NCBI GenBank assembly: GCA_025201845.1
Contig: MU603967.1
Coordinates: forward strand, 64,836 to 128,835
Direction of reading: 5' to 3'
Source of the DNA: Martensiomyces pterosporus
Lineage: Eukaryota; Kickxellomycota; Kickxellomycetes; Kickxellales; Kickxellaceae
Length of the DNA stretch: 64,000 bases
Part shown: piece by piece, positions 51,549-61,517 of the stretch
Layout of the letters: each line of letters starts with the position of its first letter
How positions within the stretch are numbered: the first letter of the stretch is position 1
The notes under the pieces: generated by a model
Database searches by the model: none
What the model was told of the DNA's origin: nothing
What the model saw: only the letters and a program-made list of their open reading frames with translations
Translations under genes and position numbers: made by a program

Positions 51549-54265
51549 GGCTCCCGACGAGGCAGATGGTAGTAAATAAACGGCGGCGGCCTTGCACTTG
51601 TTTGCTGCTGTCGGCGGAGCGAACAAGTGATGCTAGTAGAGCCGTGGCTGCGTATACAGGACAGGCTGGGAGTGGAAAATCCGGAGAAATCAATAGAGGA
51701 GGAAAATAGAGGATATGAGATAGAAGGGCCGAAAGCAAGAGGTGTAGATATAGGAGGGAAGAAAGGTGTATATGGATGTAGAGATGTTGTATGCGTGTGG
51801 AGAGGGGAGAGGAGAGGAGAGGAGAGGAAAAGAGAGAGGGCTTGTGCTTGCTCGAGCAAGAAAGGAGAGCTTGACTGTTGGCGGCCCTTTTCTGGCTCTG
51901 GAGACAAAAGAAGAGCAGGCAGTCAGGGTGAGGGAATGGGGGATGTATGCGGGGGGGGGGATAAAAAGCGATTTCAAAGCCCGCTTGCTGGCTCGCAAGC
52001 TCAATAAGCCGGCTAGCTGTCCAAAAAGCACACGCTGGCTGGCGGGGGTGAGGCCGCTAGAGTCAGTGTGGGATTAGCAGGGCGGACAAACGCAAGCACA
52101 GGTTGCAAGGCGACAGAGGTGATTGGCGCTGTAAGAGTATAATAGAATAAGGATAGGCGGCGATGATGTTGTTCAATTACAAATAAGACGTGCGCAATAA
52201 TGAGTCGGGCGATAATCTAATATGGACGGAGGGAAGGAGGGGAATAAGGGTGTAGAGGCGATGGAGAGAGCGAGGGCGTTTGGCTGTGTTTATGAGCAAG
52301 GACGCCTGGAGGCTAAATGAAATCTGCAGCATGGGCGGGTGTCCTCTTTTGCTCGCTGAGAGGACTGCAATGCAAATGGCTTGACCCACGCTTTGCTCTC
52401 CGTTTCCATTCACAGAGAATATTTCCGCCTGCACGTTTATTTTCCCTTCGCCCCTAGCAGCCCGCTCTTCTCTCCGTCAATAACACACGGCAGCTGCAGC
52501 GAGAAAGGGGCTTGCGGCTTATGATGTTTTCCTTGTCTCATTATTTCCCGGGTCGCGCCGTGGCAGCTGCAATGTCCTTTTCCTTCTCTCCGTGTCAGGA
52601 GGCAGACACCACAGGGACCAGCCTACTGCTGCCTGCTGCTAGCCTGGCGCTCGCTGCACACGACTCAGAGACAGTGCGAGAAAGAGAGCACGGCAATCCT
52701 TGGGTAGAGCTGCATATCGTGCAAACCACACTCGAGTTCCAAAGAAAAAGCCTATACACATATATGTCGGCGCATAGACATGTGTATGTGCACATCCTGC
52801 GTATACGTGTAGACGCACGCCAGTGTGTGCGCACTTTTCTGTCGATGCAAGGCTTGTGCAGCCTCCCATCCATTCTCACTAGCAGCGCGGCGCTCGCCGC
52901 CAAATGCAAATACGGAGCCTATGCGAGCAGCAGCGATGATGACGCAGCCCTCCTTCCAAAGTAATCGCCGTCCGCTTTGTGTCCGCTTTGTGTCCGCTGT
53001 GGTCCATGGAGCTGCCCAGCTGCCTTCCTGTCCAGGCACCCAGCGATGCATTCACCTGTGGCACGAGTCTGGAGTCCATGCTCCTCTACACCAGCGCGGA
53101 GAAGGAAGGGCAGTGCTAACAACTGGAATTCCATTGTTGCTTAATTCCACTTTGTCTCTTGTTTGTCAGCGCTTTCGGCATTGCATCGTTCTGCTCTCCC
53201 CCAATATTTTGGCGCTATTCTGTCATTAATTCTCGCAAAAGCAACAAACACGAAAACATGTAAACATTGACGACAGCAGCAGCAGCAACAAAAGCAGCAA
53301 CGCGCACATGCCCATTCTCCACCTCGCACCTCATCTCGGATGAAAACAACAGCAGCAACCTCCAAAAACGGATCGCGCTAATGCCACACACGCACAAAAG
53401 CACCACCACTCTAAATTAGGCCACCTTGTCTGTTCTGCTTGTATTTAGCTGTATTAACAGAAGCAGTGAGCCAGGCATGTCGCGGCACTTTGGCAGCTTC
53501 CTCTGGCGCTAATTTTGGATCGCTGCTATTTTTACACGGCCATAAACAATGCTTTGCGTCGCTTGGAGCCAGTCGAAAACAACAACACAGCAAAACAGAT
53601 TGTGGGCAGCACTCGCTGGAGCTCTTTGTGCAAAGACATCCGTGGAACCACAAAGCGTCGAGAATGGTGCCGTTGGTTCCCTGCTTGTTCTGGGTGTCGT
53701 TTTTGGCCACCCTCGTTGTTGCCGTTTGGCCCTGCCCTGCCCAGCCGGCTGAGGCAATGATGCTACCACTGGGTCCTCCAGGCACAATGGTGTGCCTCCT
53801 TGCGTCTCGAAATATCCGCCCTCCCACTCCAACTCCCGCCCAGCGCCCAAGCCACCGCCCGAGGCAATTTGGGTTCACAGCAAGAGAGCACAGCCCAACG
53901 GGCAGGCGTGTCCAGGTGCTCTGGATGTCTGCTTCTCGCTTGAGCACTGCCAGAAAGCTGGAGGCAGCATAGATCAAGTCCGCGGTGGATTTCGTGGGTC
54001 ACGTGGCGATTCGTTATCACGCAACATCGCTCGGGTTTTTATTTATTTTTCCTTGGTCCGCTTGTCCGTTTATCTGTTCGAGCCTATTTTTCTGTGCTTT
54101 GCTTCCGCCCTGCTTACTAAATCTAATTTCTTTTGCTCTTTCCGGCGCATTTCGAAAAGCTAGCAAAAAACACAGGCCCTTCTCTTATTCCCCACTCTTT
54201 CTCGGACGGATTCTTCTTTTATTCTGTATTTACGCATTCGCTCGGCTCAAGTCTGTTTTTCGACA
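51549..54265. other. Long divergent intergenic region between the RRM gene and NFS1
   Basis: 2.7 kb with no supported gene. Frames at 52512 and 53439 begin at TTG and lack family features. It contains purine-rich (GGAGA)n sequence at 51800-51830, an 11-bp repeat at 52970-53002, a CACGTG at 54000-54005 (266 nt from the NFS1 ATG), and a T-rich leader before NFS1. The size suits long leaders and complex promoters. Confidence 0.4.
52970..53002 (+). repeat. 11-bp tandem repeat, nearly three copies
   Basis: The unit GTCCGCTTTGT is repeated twice, followed by a partial third copy GTCCGCTGTGG. Non-coding, within the RRM/NFS1 intergenic region. Confidence 0.85.
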
Positions 54266-55669
54266 ATGCTCACCAAGTCCCTCAGAACACTCGCTTTGCG
54301 TGCAGGAACTAAGGCACCTTCTGCCTATCCCGCTCGTCCCGGCGTCGCAGCAGCAGCAGTGCAGGGGCGTCTCTTGTCGACAACCGTCCAGCGCAAGGCG
54401 GAGGCCGCAGTAGCCAACCACAACAGGCCCACAGGGGACTCTGTGAGCGAAGCCACCAACACCATGCCCATCTACCTCGACGCCCAGGCAACCACACCCC
54501 TGGATCCGCGTGTCATGGATGCCATGATGCCCTACATGACCGAAAGCTACGGCAACCCGCACTCACGCACCCACAAATACGGCTGGGAGACAGAGCATGC
54601 CGTGGACATTGCTCGCGAGCAGGTGGCCCAGCTGATCGGCGCCCACCCAAAGGAAATCATATTCACCTCAGGCGCCACCGAGTCTAACAACACCGCCATC
54701 AAGGGGGTGGCTAGGTTCTATAAGGGAAAGAAAAACCATATCATTACTGCGCAGACGGAGCACAAGTGCGTTTTGGACTCGTGCCGTGTGCTCCAGGAGG
54801 AGGGCTTTGAGGTCACATATTTGCCCGTCGACCAGGGCGGAAGGGTCAGCCTGGAGGACCTGAAGCAGGCGTTCCGCCCCACCACTGCATTAGTCTCCAT
54901 CATGGCTGTCAACAACGAGATCGGCGTCATCCAGGATATCAAGGAGATCGGAAAGCTCTGCCGCGAGCGCCGTGTCTTCTTCCACACCGATGCCGCTCAG
55001 GCTGCAGGAAAGATTCCGCTGGACGTCAATGACATGCACATTGACCTGATGAGTATCTCGGGCCACAAGCTTTACGGCCCCAAGGGCGTGGGTGCTATTT
55101 ATGTGCGCCGTCGTCCCCGTGTCCGCCTCGAGCCCATCATCACCGGCGGTGGGCAGGAGAGGGGCATTCGCAGCGGCACAGTGGCTTCGCCCCTCGTTGT
55201 CGGTCTTGGAGCCGCAGCGGCGCTCGCCAAGAAGGAGGCGGAGTACGACTATGCCCACATCTCCAGGCTCTCCCAGCGCCTTGTTGAAGGGATCCAGTCC
55301 CGCGTTCCACATGTTCTGCGCAACGGCGATCCCAACCATGTGTATCCCGGGTGCGTCAACCTCTCGTTCTCCTTCGTCGAGGGCGAATCCCTGCTCATGG
55401 CACTGAAGAATGTTGCGCTGTCGTCGGGGTCTGCCTGCACTTCGGCCTCGCTGGAGCCTTCGTATGTTCTGCGTGCACTGGGCGCTGAGGACGACATGGC
55501 ACACTCGTCCATCCGGTTCGGGCTGGGCAGGTTCACAACGGAGTCGGAGGTCGATTATGTCGTGCAGAACGTGGAGGCTCACGTTAACCGCTTGCGCGAA
55601 ATGAGCCCGCTGTGGGAGATGTTCCAGGAAGGCATCGACCTCAAGACTATCCAGTGGTCCCAGCACTAA
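54266..55669 (+). CDS. NFS1: Mitochondrial cysteine desulfurase
   Basis: The product is 467 residues from an ATG at 54266. The first 40 or so residues form a basic, Ala/Ser-rich mitochondrial presequence ([20 protein letters not shown]). The IscS/Nfs1 fold follows: [72 protein letters not shown] and [12 protein letters not shown] (PLP lysine Lys268). The catalytic cysteine is Cys391 in [20 protein letters not shown], and the end [18 protein letters not shown] is the conserved C-terminus that contacts scaffold and frataxin. With Isd11 and ACP it supplies persulfide for Fe-S cluster assembly on Isu1, and for tRNA thiolation. All key residues are present. Single exon. It converges on the cyclin gene with 75 nt between stops. 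Confidence 0.98.
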   Translation: MLTKSLRTLALRAGTKAPSAYPARPGVAAAAVQGRLLSTTVQRKAEAAVANHNRPTGDSVSEATNTMPIYLDAQATTPLDPRVMDAMMPYMTESYGNPHSRTHKYGWETEHAVDIAREQVAQLIGAHPKEIIFTSGATESNNTAIKGVARFYKGKKNHIITAQTEHKCVLDSCRVLQEEGFEVTYLPVDQGGRVSLEDLKQAFRPTTALVSIMAVNNEIGVIQDIKEIGKLCRERRVFFHTDAAQAAGKIPLDVNDMHIDLMSISGHKLYGPKGVGAIYVRRRPRVRLEPIITGGGQERGIRSGTVASPLVVGLGAAAALAKKEAEYDYAHISRLSQRLVEGIQSRVPHVLRNGDPNHVYPGCVNLSFSFVEGESLLMALKNVALSSGSACTSASLEPSYVLRALGAEDDMAHSSIRFGLGRFTTESEVDYVVQNVEAHVNRLREMSPLWEMFQEGIDLKTIQWSQH

Positions 55670-55744
55670 ATGGCTGCAGTTTTGTCTTTACTCTGGCGCC
55701 TTTAAGCTTTTCCCTCTCTACGACTAAAAAAAACCGCTTTATTA

Positions 55745-56552
55745 CTATTTGGAACGTTGTACATGCTGCTCTATGAGCTGTCGCGTTTCCTCTATCCGCC
55801 CTTTGGATGTCTTGGCCCATATGTCGGCCCACTCGCTCAGGTCTCTGGCTGGCAGGGGCTCTGAGTGCTCGTCCATTGCCATTAATATGCATGCTGCGCC
55901 CATGCGCCGCGCCGAGTCCCTGTCAACCAGCCCGCACACCACAACATTGTTTGCTATCCTCCATGCCGTCCTCGCCACATCTTTTACTCGCTCATGCACC
56001 GTTTCTACGGTGCAATACGCCCATATGGCACAGGTGCTATTAATCCGCAGTTCACGCTTCTGTACAAAACTGCCTGAGCAAGAATCGCATTTGGATCAGC
56101 CTACCTGTATCATCCGGCGGGATGCCATTGTTCTCCCACCACGCCGCCCCGTTCAGTATATACGCGATCCACTTGTGCGGCAGCTCCACATTCACGTTGA
56201 ACCCCAGTGTCCTCATCAGCACCAGCTCCCCTCGAGTCATTGTATCGCGCAGTGCACTCAGCGTATCACCTACCGGGAGAAACTCACTTTCGGGGTGTGC
56301 CAGCTTGTATCCGACGTTGATCACATCGCGCTGTTTTCGTGGCTCTTCCGTCACCTTGGTTGCTAGGTAGAGGCAGAGCATCATGCAGATGTGCGGATCC
56401 AAAGGGTCTCTCTCCAGGGCGCTGCGATCCACGAAGGAGCAGTACCGGTGGAACAGCACTACGCCGGTTGCCCAAGTAGAGGTTGGCAGCTCGAGCATCT
56501 GCGAGGCGGCGTTTAGGTATTTCAGCTCCTCTGCACTAGCTTTCCGTCTCAT
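55745..56552 (-). CDS. Cyclin-box protein resembling cyclin Q (CCNQ/FAM58)
   Basis: Two exons: 56552..56105 and 56004..55745, with a 100-nt intron (gtaggc..cgtag) joined in phase 1, giving 235 residues. The first cyclin fold is clear: EELKYLNAASQMLELPTSTW, ATGVVLFHRYCSFVDRSALE, DPHICMMLCLYLATKVTEEP and RKQRDVINVGYKL. The RGELVLMRTLGFNVNVELPH segment is typical of the transcriptional cyclin group (C, K, L, Q, T). The short second half (TVHERVKDVARTAWRIANNV ... GAACILMAMDEH) fits a reduced second cyclin fold. The total length and INV segment are closest to cyclin Q, partner of CDK10, though a cyclin C/K-type role cannot be excluded. Confidence 0.85.
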
Positions 56553-56774
56553 ATAAGCTGATTGAACAGGCAGCTCGCGTGTATATATGTTTCCTACGAT
56601 GGTGGTGGAGAAAGGGAGACCCAGAAAGAGGCCGCTATTTGTGCATTTTACACGCCCTTCTCCGCCATAGGTCTTTATTTAGAATTAGTTGAAAAATGGG
56701 ATATACACTTGGAAGAAGCCCAGCCAAGAAGCACCGGCCAATCAGCCAGAAAAAGGGAAACAATGCTGGTGCCC

Positions 56775-57347
56775 CTAGTAGAACCCAACTGTATAGAGCA
56801 GCTTGTGCGGCATCCGGTTCTGGACGTCCTCAATAATAGCATCCATATCGCGCTCCAGATCACTCGACTTTACGATCTGGTCTGCCAGCTCCAGGATAGT
56901 CTTGCCGCCAACGACAGCCTCCTCATGATTATCCTTGATCTCGATGTTGACAACGTGCACAGGCCGACTCAGCATGCCGCCACGGTTCAGCAGCTCCTCG
57001 CACACAGAATCAAAAACCCGCTCCTCGCAGGTGAAGATGACATCAAAGGTGTCTCTCTCCTCGTGGAATCTCTGTGGCGCTTCCTTGACGCCGCGGTTCC
57101 GATTGAGCATGTACAGGAGGCCGTTCTTCGTGTACAGATCCTTGTCCTGTGACTTCAGGTCGCTGTAAATGTTGTTGTATGCGGTGCCGAACCGGTAGAT
57201 GTTGGGCTTGTCGATGGAGCGGCCTGGCAGCCGCACAGCACTGCCCGTGCCGAAGGAGCAGATGTTGTAGCCGTGCTTCTTGAGCTGGTAGTGGGCTTCC
57301 ATGCTGCGGTTCATGTTGCTCGCGCAGATTACTGCAAACTTGACCAT
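56775..57347 (-). CDS. SSU72: RNA polymerase II CTD phosphatase SSU72
   Basis: The product is 190 residues from an ATG at 57347, complete. The low-molecular-weight phosphatase-type loop is CASNMNRS (Cys8 and Arg14 of CX5R). SSU72 hallmarks are MEAHYQLKKHGYNICSFGTG, VRLPGRSIDKPNIYRFGTAY, FDVIFTCEERVFDSVCEELL, PVHVVNIEIKDNHEEAVVGG (containing the acidic general-acid Asp) and the C-terminal LLYTVGFY. It dephosphorylates Ser5/Ser7 of the Pol II CTD within the cleavage and polyadenylation factor. Single exon, strongly conserved. Confidence 0.98.
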   Translation of the reverse strand: MVKFAVICASNMNRSMEAHYQLKKHGYNICSFGTGSAVRLPGRSIDKPNIYRFGTAYNNIYSDLKSQDKDLYTKNGLLYMLNRNRGVKEAPQRFHEERDTFDVIFTCEERVFDSVCEELLNRGGMLSRPVHVVNIEIKDNHEEAVVGGKTILELADQIVKSSDLERDMDAIIEDVQNRMPHKLLYTVGFY

Positions 57348-57565
57348 TGTTTCCAGGTGCTTGTGTGGGCGCTCAGAAAGTCAGCTATCTTAAACGGACG
57401 ATTGCTAGAATACAAGAATATTTTTGCGTGGCCGCCAGCCCAGCGTCCTAGGCGACTGCTGGTTTTTGGGTGTGCCGTGAAGCTTGGCGACGATTGTGGG
57501 CACGGGTCACGCACATCTGCGCAATTTGTAGTGCCTTCGTTTATTAGCCAGAAATGATGATGCAT

Positions 57566-59689
57566 TCAGAGAGAGATGGAATCGGCGTTGAAAATGGAAA
57601 CGGGCTCAATGGTGTCTGCTGGAGTGAAGCCCAGGATGCGGCCAAAGAAATAGAGCTGCGCCTCCAGCGACCGGATGATATTTTTTGCTTGGCGGAACCC
57701 ATGTCCCTCGCCTTCAAACTCCACAAGGGCCGCAGGGACTCCCTTGCGCTTTAGTGCATCGACCATCATCGTAGCCTGGTTCGGCAGCACAATCGTATCG
57801 TCAAGCCCCTGGAAGAAAATAGCAGGACACGCGAGCTTGTCCACTGAATGGATGGGCGACCGCCTGAGGTACTCGTCGCGGGCCTCGGGATACGGCCCAA
57901 TTAGATTCACATAGTATTGCGACTCAAACTTTGGTGTTGCCAGAGCATCCACCTCCAGATCCGATATTCCGTACCGGCTAGCTCCCACAGCAAACACCTC
58001 TGGGCGGAAAGCAAGACATGCAAGGGTACAGAACCCACCAGCACTGCCTCCCATGATACTCAGCCGCTTTCTATCGACCAGGCCGGTATCAGCGAGGTAC
58101 AGTGCTGCTGCGCAGCAGTCCTGCACATCAACAAGCCCCCAGTTGGTGTACAGTCGCTCCCTGTACTCGCGGCCATATCCGGTTGATCCGCCGTAGTTGA
58201 CATCGACAACAGCGAATCCGCGAGATGTCCAGTACTGGATTTTGGGCTGGTACAGGGCATGGGTAGCTGCTGTCGGACCGCCGTGGCTCAGCGTAAGCAG
58301 AGGCGGGAGTTCTCCGTGTGGACCCACAAAGTCCCTGTTGGCTGGTGGGTAGTAGTATGCATATGCAACGGCTTTCTTGGCCTCTGCGCTGTCAAATGGC
58401 GGCAGCCGGGTGGGGAAGGCGATTTCGCGCGGAATGGAGATGTATCCTTCATCAGCGTTGCTGGATGTCTTCCTGGCGGTGAGCGGCTTGGTCAGCTTGT
58501 CCTCGATGGAGTATGTGTACAGCGCGGTATTCTCCGTAGGGCTGCCAGCCAAAAGGACCAGCACTGGGCTGCCCGTGAGTGAAGAACCGACTTTGATGTT
58601 GTCCACTACAGTCCACGCAGGCACTGGCAGGTCCTCAATACGCCCACTCTCTACGTTGAGGATGCCTAGATGGAGCCTGGCTTCTTCTGTGAACGAAACG
58701 ACCATGCTGTCCTTCTTTCCAGGGAGCGGCTGGAAGGTTGACTCGCCAAAGTACCACTCGGGCGGAGCGAACTCAGAGCGAATGGGCTTGGCAAGGGACA
58801 TGGCAACAGCACCACAGCCAGACACACGATAAGGGTTCCAGTATCCCGTGCGGTCGCTAAGGAAATGCAGGCGGCCCTCATCGTCAAATCTTGGCTGGTA
58901 GATGCTCTCGCGAGGATCGTCCTTTCCGCCAGCAATAGCTGTCAAATTGCGCAGGCTCTCTGGGGTGTTGTTGGAGTCAAATGCAAGTGTAGCACGATAC
59001 AGTGTAGTGGCATCCCAGCTCATGTTTGGGTTGTTCCAAGCGGTGAATGCAATATCGTTATTAGTTGTGCTGAGCGCAAGCGAGGAAACAAAGTCGGACG
59101 AGTCGAACAGCACAACCTCTTCGCTCGGTTCATATCCATCCTTGCTAGCCACATCGCCAGGCAGAGGAATAGCAACAAGCGCATTGGCAGGCTCAGCGCC
59201 TTCCTTTCTGTGGTCCTCGCGCACACAGACGACAAGCTTCTTTGACGGGTGAATCGCAAAGTTGGCATAGCGCAGTTTGTCGTTCTGAGCACCGATGCGC
59301 TGTGGCGCAGCTGGCCCACCGGCGCCGGTTTGGGTGGCGAGCAGGTACACTCCGTTGTCGCTTTTGTTCGAGAACACTACTAGTCCATCATAAACAGCAA
59401 ACGCACCTCCGCCGTACTCATGAACGGCACTGCGTACACTCCATTTCATGTCTGGGGTATACTCGCAGAGACCATTGTTGGTTGGGCCATCGATAGCCTT
59501 GCCTACCAACACGCGCCGACCGCCCTCAGATGGACGCGACTCGAGCCAGTACACACGGTTAGGGTTGGCGCGGTCCACGGCCACATCCTTCACATCAGCA
59601 GACGCTGACGCGACGGAACTAGCCGTAATGGGGCTCTTCCAGCTACCGTACGGTGCAACTACAGGAAAGCTAGCAGTGGCGTTTGACAT
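57566..59689 (-). CDS. Prolyl oligopeptidase-family serine peptidase (S9, acylaminoacyl-peptidase-like)
   Basis: The product is 707 residues from an ATG at 59689. The first 420 or so residues form a beta-propeller-like region (VYWLESRPSEGGRRVLVG, VHEYGGGAFAVYDGLVVFSN). The alpha/beta hydrolase domain begins near LPPLLTLSHGGPTA, with GFAVVDVNYGGSTGYGREYR. The catalytic triad is Ser549 in GGSAGGF, Asp630 or 631 in FFQGLDDTIVLP, and His663 in GEGHGF. No signal peptide, so a cytosolic peptidase is expected. Bacterial and fungal relatives are annotated as dipeptidyl or acylaminoacyl peptidases (S9C); exact specificity cannot be read from sequence. Single exon. Confidence 0.93.
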   Translation of the reverse strand: MSNATASFPVVAPYGSWKSPITASSVASASADVKDVAVDRANPNRVYWLESRPSEGGRRVLVGKAIDGPTNNGLCEYTPDMKWSVRSAVHEYGGGAFAVYDGLVVFSNKSDNGVYLLATQTGAGGPAAPQRIGAQNDKLRYANFAIHPSKKLVVCVREDHRKEGAEPANALVAIPLPGDVASKDGYEPSEEVVLFDSSDFVSSLALSTTNNDIAFTAWNNPNMSWDATTLYRATLAFDSNNTPESLRNLTAIAGGKDDPRESIYQPRFDDEGRLHFLSDRTGYWNPYRVSGCGAVAMSLAKPIRSEFAPPEWYFGESTFQPLPGKKDSMVVSFTEEARLHLGILNVESGRIEDLPVPAWTVVDNIKVGSSLTGSPVLVLLAGSPTENTALYTYSIEDKLTKPLTARKTSSNADEGYISIPREIAFPTRLPPFDSAEAKKAVAYAYYYPPANRDFVGPHGELPPLLTLSHGGPTAATHALYQPKIQYWTSRGFAVVDVNYGGSTGYGREYRERLYTNWGLVDVQDCCAAALYLADTGLVDRKRLSIMGGSAGGFCTLACLAFRPEVFAVGASRYGISDLEVDALATPKFESQYYVNLIGPYPEARDEYLRRSPIHSVDKLACPAIFFQGLDDTIVLPNQATMMVDALKRKGVPAALVEFEGEGHGFRQAKNIIRSLEAQLYFFGRILGFTPADTIEPVSIFNADSISL

Positions 59690-60099
59690 TTAATAACGCT
59701 GCTTGGTGCTCTAATAAGTGAAAATGGACTGAGGAAAAGCGTGGGAAGCGTAGGTGGAGGAAAGAAGAAGGAAATGACGCATTTCTGGGGCTTACAGATC
59801 GCACTGCAATGCTAAGCAGGTGGCAGACCTGGCAGTCTGCATGGAAATGGCATATGCATCGCTTTTCAGATCGCCATTCTAGCGGGGTATGTGGGCTCCG
59901 CATGCTTGCTCTGGCTGGCAGCGACCGGCGGGATCCTTGGACGGGCGATGTTTTGCAATCGAGCCAATGCTGATGTATCATGTCGACACATTACTCGATA
60001 AATACAGAAATAATTGAACTGCATGCGATATACAATCGTACCTTGTGAACGGCTGCACGGGTCAAGCCGCGTAGTACATGGAGCCCCAGTGGTTTAAAT
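59690..60099. other. Divergent intergenic region
   Basis: 410 nt between the S9 peptidase (minus) and the RZ zinc-finger gene (plus). A TTTAAATA element at 60093-60100 overlaps the first ATG of the zinc-finger frame. No gene seen. Confidence 0.4.
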
Positions 60100-60708
60100 A
60101 TGAAGGGGGTGCCAAATCTGACCAGCCAAAAGTGCGTCTTTCTCCACTACCTCTCTGCTAAACTCCATACATCTGTGTCCAGTCTTACTGTCGAGGGTCA
60201 TAAAAAGCACATGCGTACCCGCAGTTCTACCAGAGTGGAAGAGAAAAAGCCAGAGGGCTTGTCAGGTACCACCGAAAAAAACGACCGTGCTGGAATAGCC
60301 ACGCCAGCGAGCAAAAAGGTGATTGAGGAGACTGTCAAGAAGGCTGTCGCTTCAGCCATGGCGGGCGAAGTGGTGTCAGGGTTGGTGAAGGGGCTCAGTG
60401 CAGCTGTGCGCGATGTCATCGAGTCATCTGTTCGGAGAGAGGTTGCAGCAGCGTTCAAAATGGCGATTCCACAGCTGCATACTAGCTCAGGCGCAGCTAT
60501 GTCGCCGCCACCCAGCAACGGCAGAGCCTCTGGCGCTTACCAGGTGGAATACAGGCAAGTCACGCAAAAGGACTGGGATGAAGTCAAGGCTGCCATGCCC
60601 GGAATCCACTGGCGTCAGTGCCCGAACAAGCACTGGTATGCGGTTGGCGAGTGCGGCAACCCTATCGCGACTGGATACTGCATAGAGTGCAAGACCACTC
60701 TCAGATAG
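60100..60708 (+). CDS. Small protein with a C-terminal RZ-type zinc finger
   Basis: The open frame is 202 residues from an ATG at 60100; an ATG at 60211 (giving 165 residues, MRTRSSTRVEEKKPEG) is equally plausible because the first sits inside a TTTAAATA element. A charged N-terminal part is followed by a Val/Ala-rich amphipathic helical stretch (EETVKKAVASAMAGEVVSGL ... REVAAAFKMAI). The C-terminus carries DWDEVKAAMPGIHWRQCPNK, then HWYAVGECGNPIATGYCIEC. This matches the RZ-type finger pattern HWYxCPNGHxYxIGECG...CPEC, known from ZNFX1 and RNF213, with candidate ligands Cys174, His178, Cys185, Cys194 and Cys197. No helicase or ubiquitin-ligase part is present. Role unknown; nucleic-acid or ubiquitin-related binding is inferred. 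Confidence 0.8.
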   Translation: MKGVPNLTSQKCVFLHYLSAKLHTSVSSLTVEGHKKHMRTRSSTRVEEKKPEGLSGTTEKNDRAGIATPASKKVIEETVKKAVASAMAGEVVSGLVKGLSAAVRDVIESSVRREVAAAFKMAIPQLHTSSGAAMSPPPSNGRASGAYQVEYRQVTQKDWDEVKAAMPGIHWRQCPNKHWYAVGECGNPIATGYCIECKTTLR

Positions 60709-61180
60709 TGATACGACATTTAGTGCTTGTTTCAAGTTAGTCTGGACCACCTTGCAATCACTCCGTTCACGCAATACAAATGGCCAGACATTGACGTTGT
60801 GAAAATTGCATACCCAGGCTTGCTCTGTGGATTTGTGATGGCGTCAGAATCTGGTAGCAAGTACGCCATGTCGCCGGAGCGACAGGGGACTAGGCAGGCA
60901 TGTGGTTCTGTGCAGGTGGTGGAGACATCTACGCGAGATAGCCCCTCCGCTTGCCGGCTACAATCTCTATACTCTACACGACACACCCTAAGCATAGCGC
61001 TTTCAAGCGGTGATCTCACGCCAGCTCTTCCTTCTTGTTTCATCCACTGCTTTCCGCTTTAGTAGCCCCAATGCCTAGCAATGAACAGCACATCAGCCAG
61101 TGATATGCGCATGTACACAGCCAGCATCGTAAAGGCGGCCACAGCTTTGTATTATGCTTGTATAGTGTAAATGTGTGTGG
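60709..61180. other. Intergenic between convergent RZ zinc-finger and C2 genes
   Basis: 472 nt. A plus-strand frame from 60727 starts at TTG and shows no family similarity. It probably holds the 3' flanks of both genes. Confidence 0.4.
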
Positions 61181-61482
61181 CTAATATGTAGGGTTGTTGT
61201 AGTAGTTTCCGGGGGCGTACATCTGCTGAGGTGGCGGCTGGCTCATTTGCAGGCTCTCGTATGTCATCAGCGGAGGTGCTGTCGGCTCCATTCCAATTTC
61301 TTGTTGGTACCCAGGCGGCTGGCTCTGAGCCATTTGCTGCTGGTACTGGCGTGGCGGGTATTCGGAATACACAACCTGCTGCTGCCCTTGCATCGCCACA
61401 GTCATCGGCTGTGGCATCGATGACATCGATCCGTACATAACCTGCGGCTGACTCATAGCCATTTGTTGGTTATACATGTACA

Positions 61483-61517
<35 letters not shown>

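Noticed and set aside
51549..51626. 26-residue N-terminal extension of the RRM protein
   Set aside because: The open frame there begins at a TTG; the first ATG is at 51548.
53439..53972. 177-residue frame upstream of NFS1
   Set aside because: Starts at TTG, no recognisable domain, and overlaps the NFS1 upstream region.
60727..61062. 111-residue plus-strand frame after the zinc-finger gene
   Set aside because: Begins at TTG, no family similarity, and lies in the convergent 3' region.
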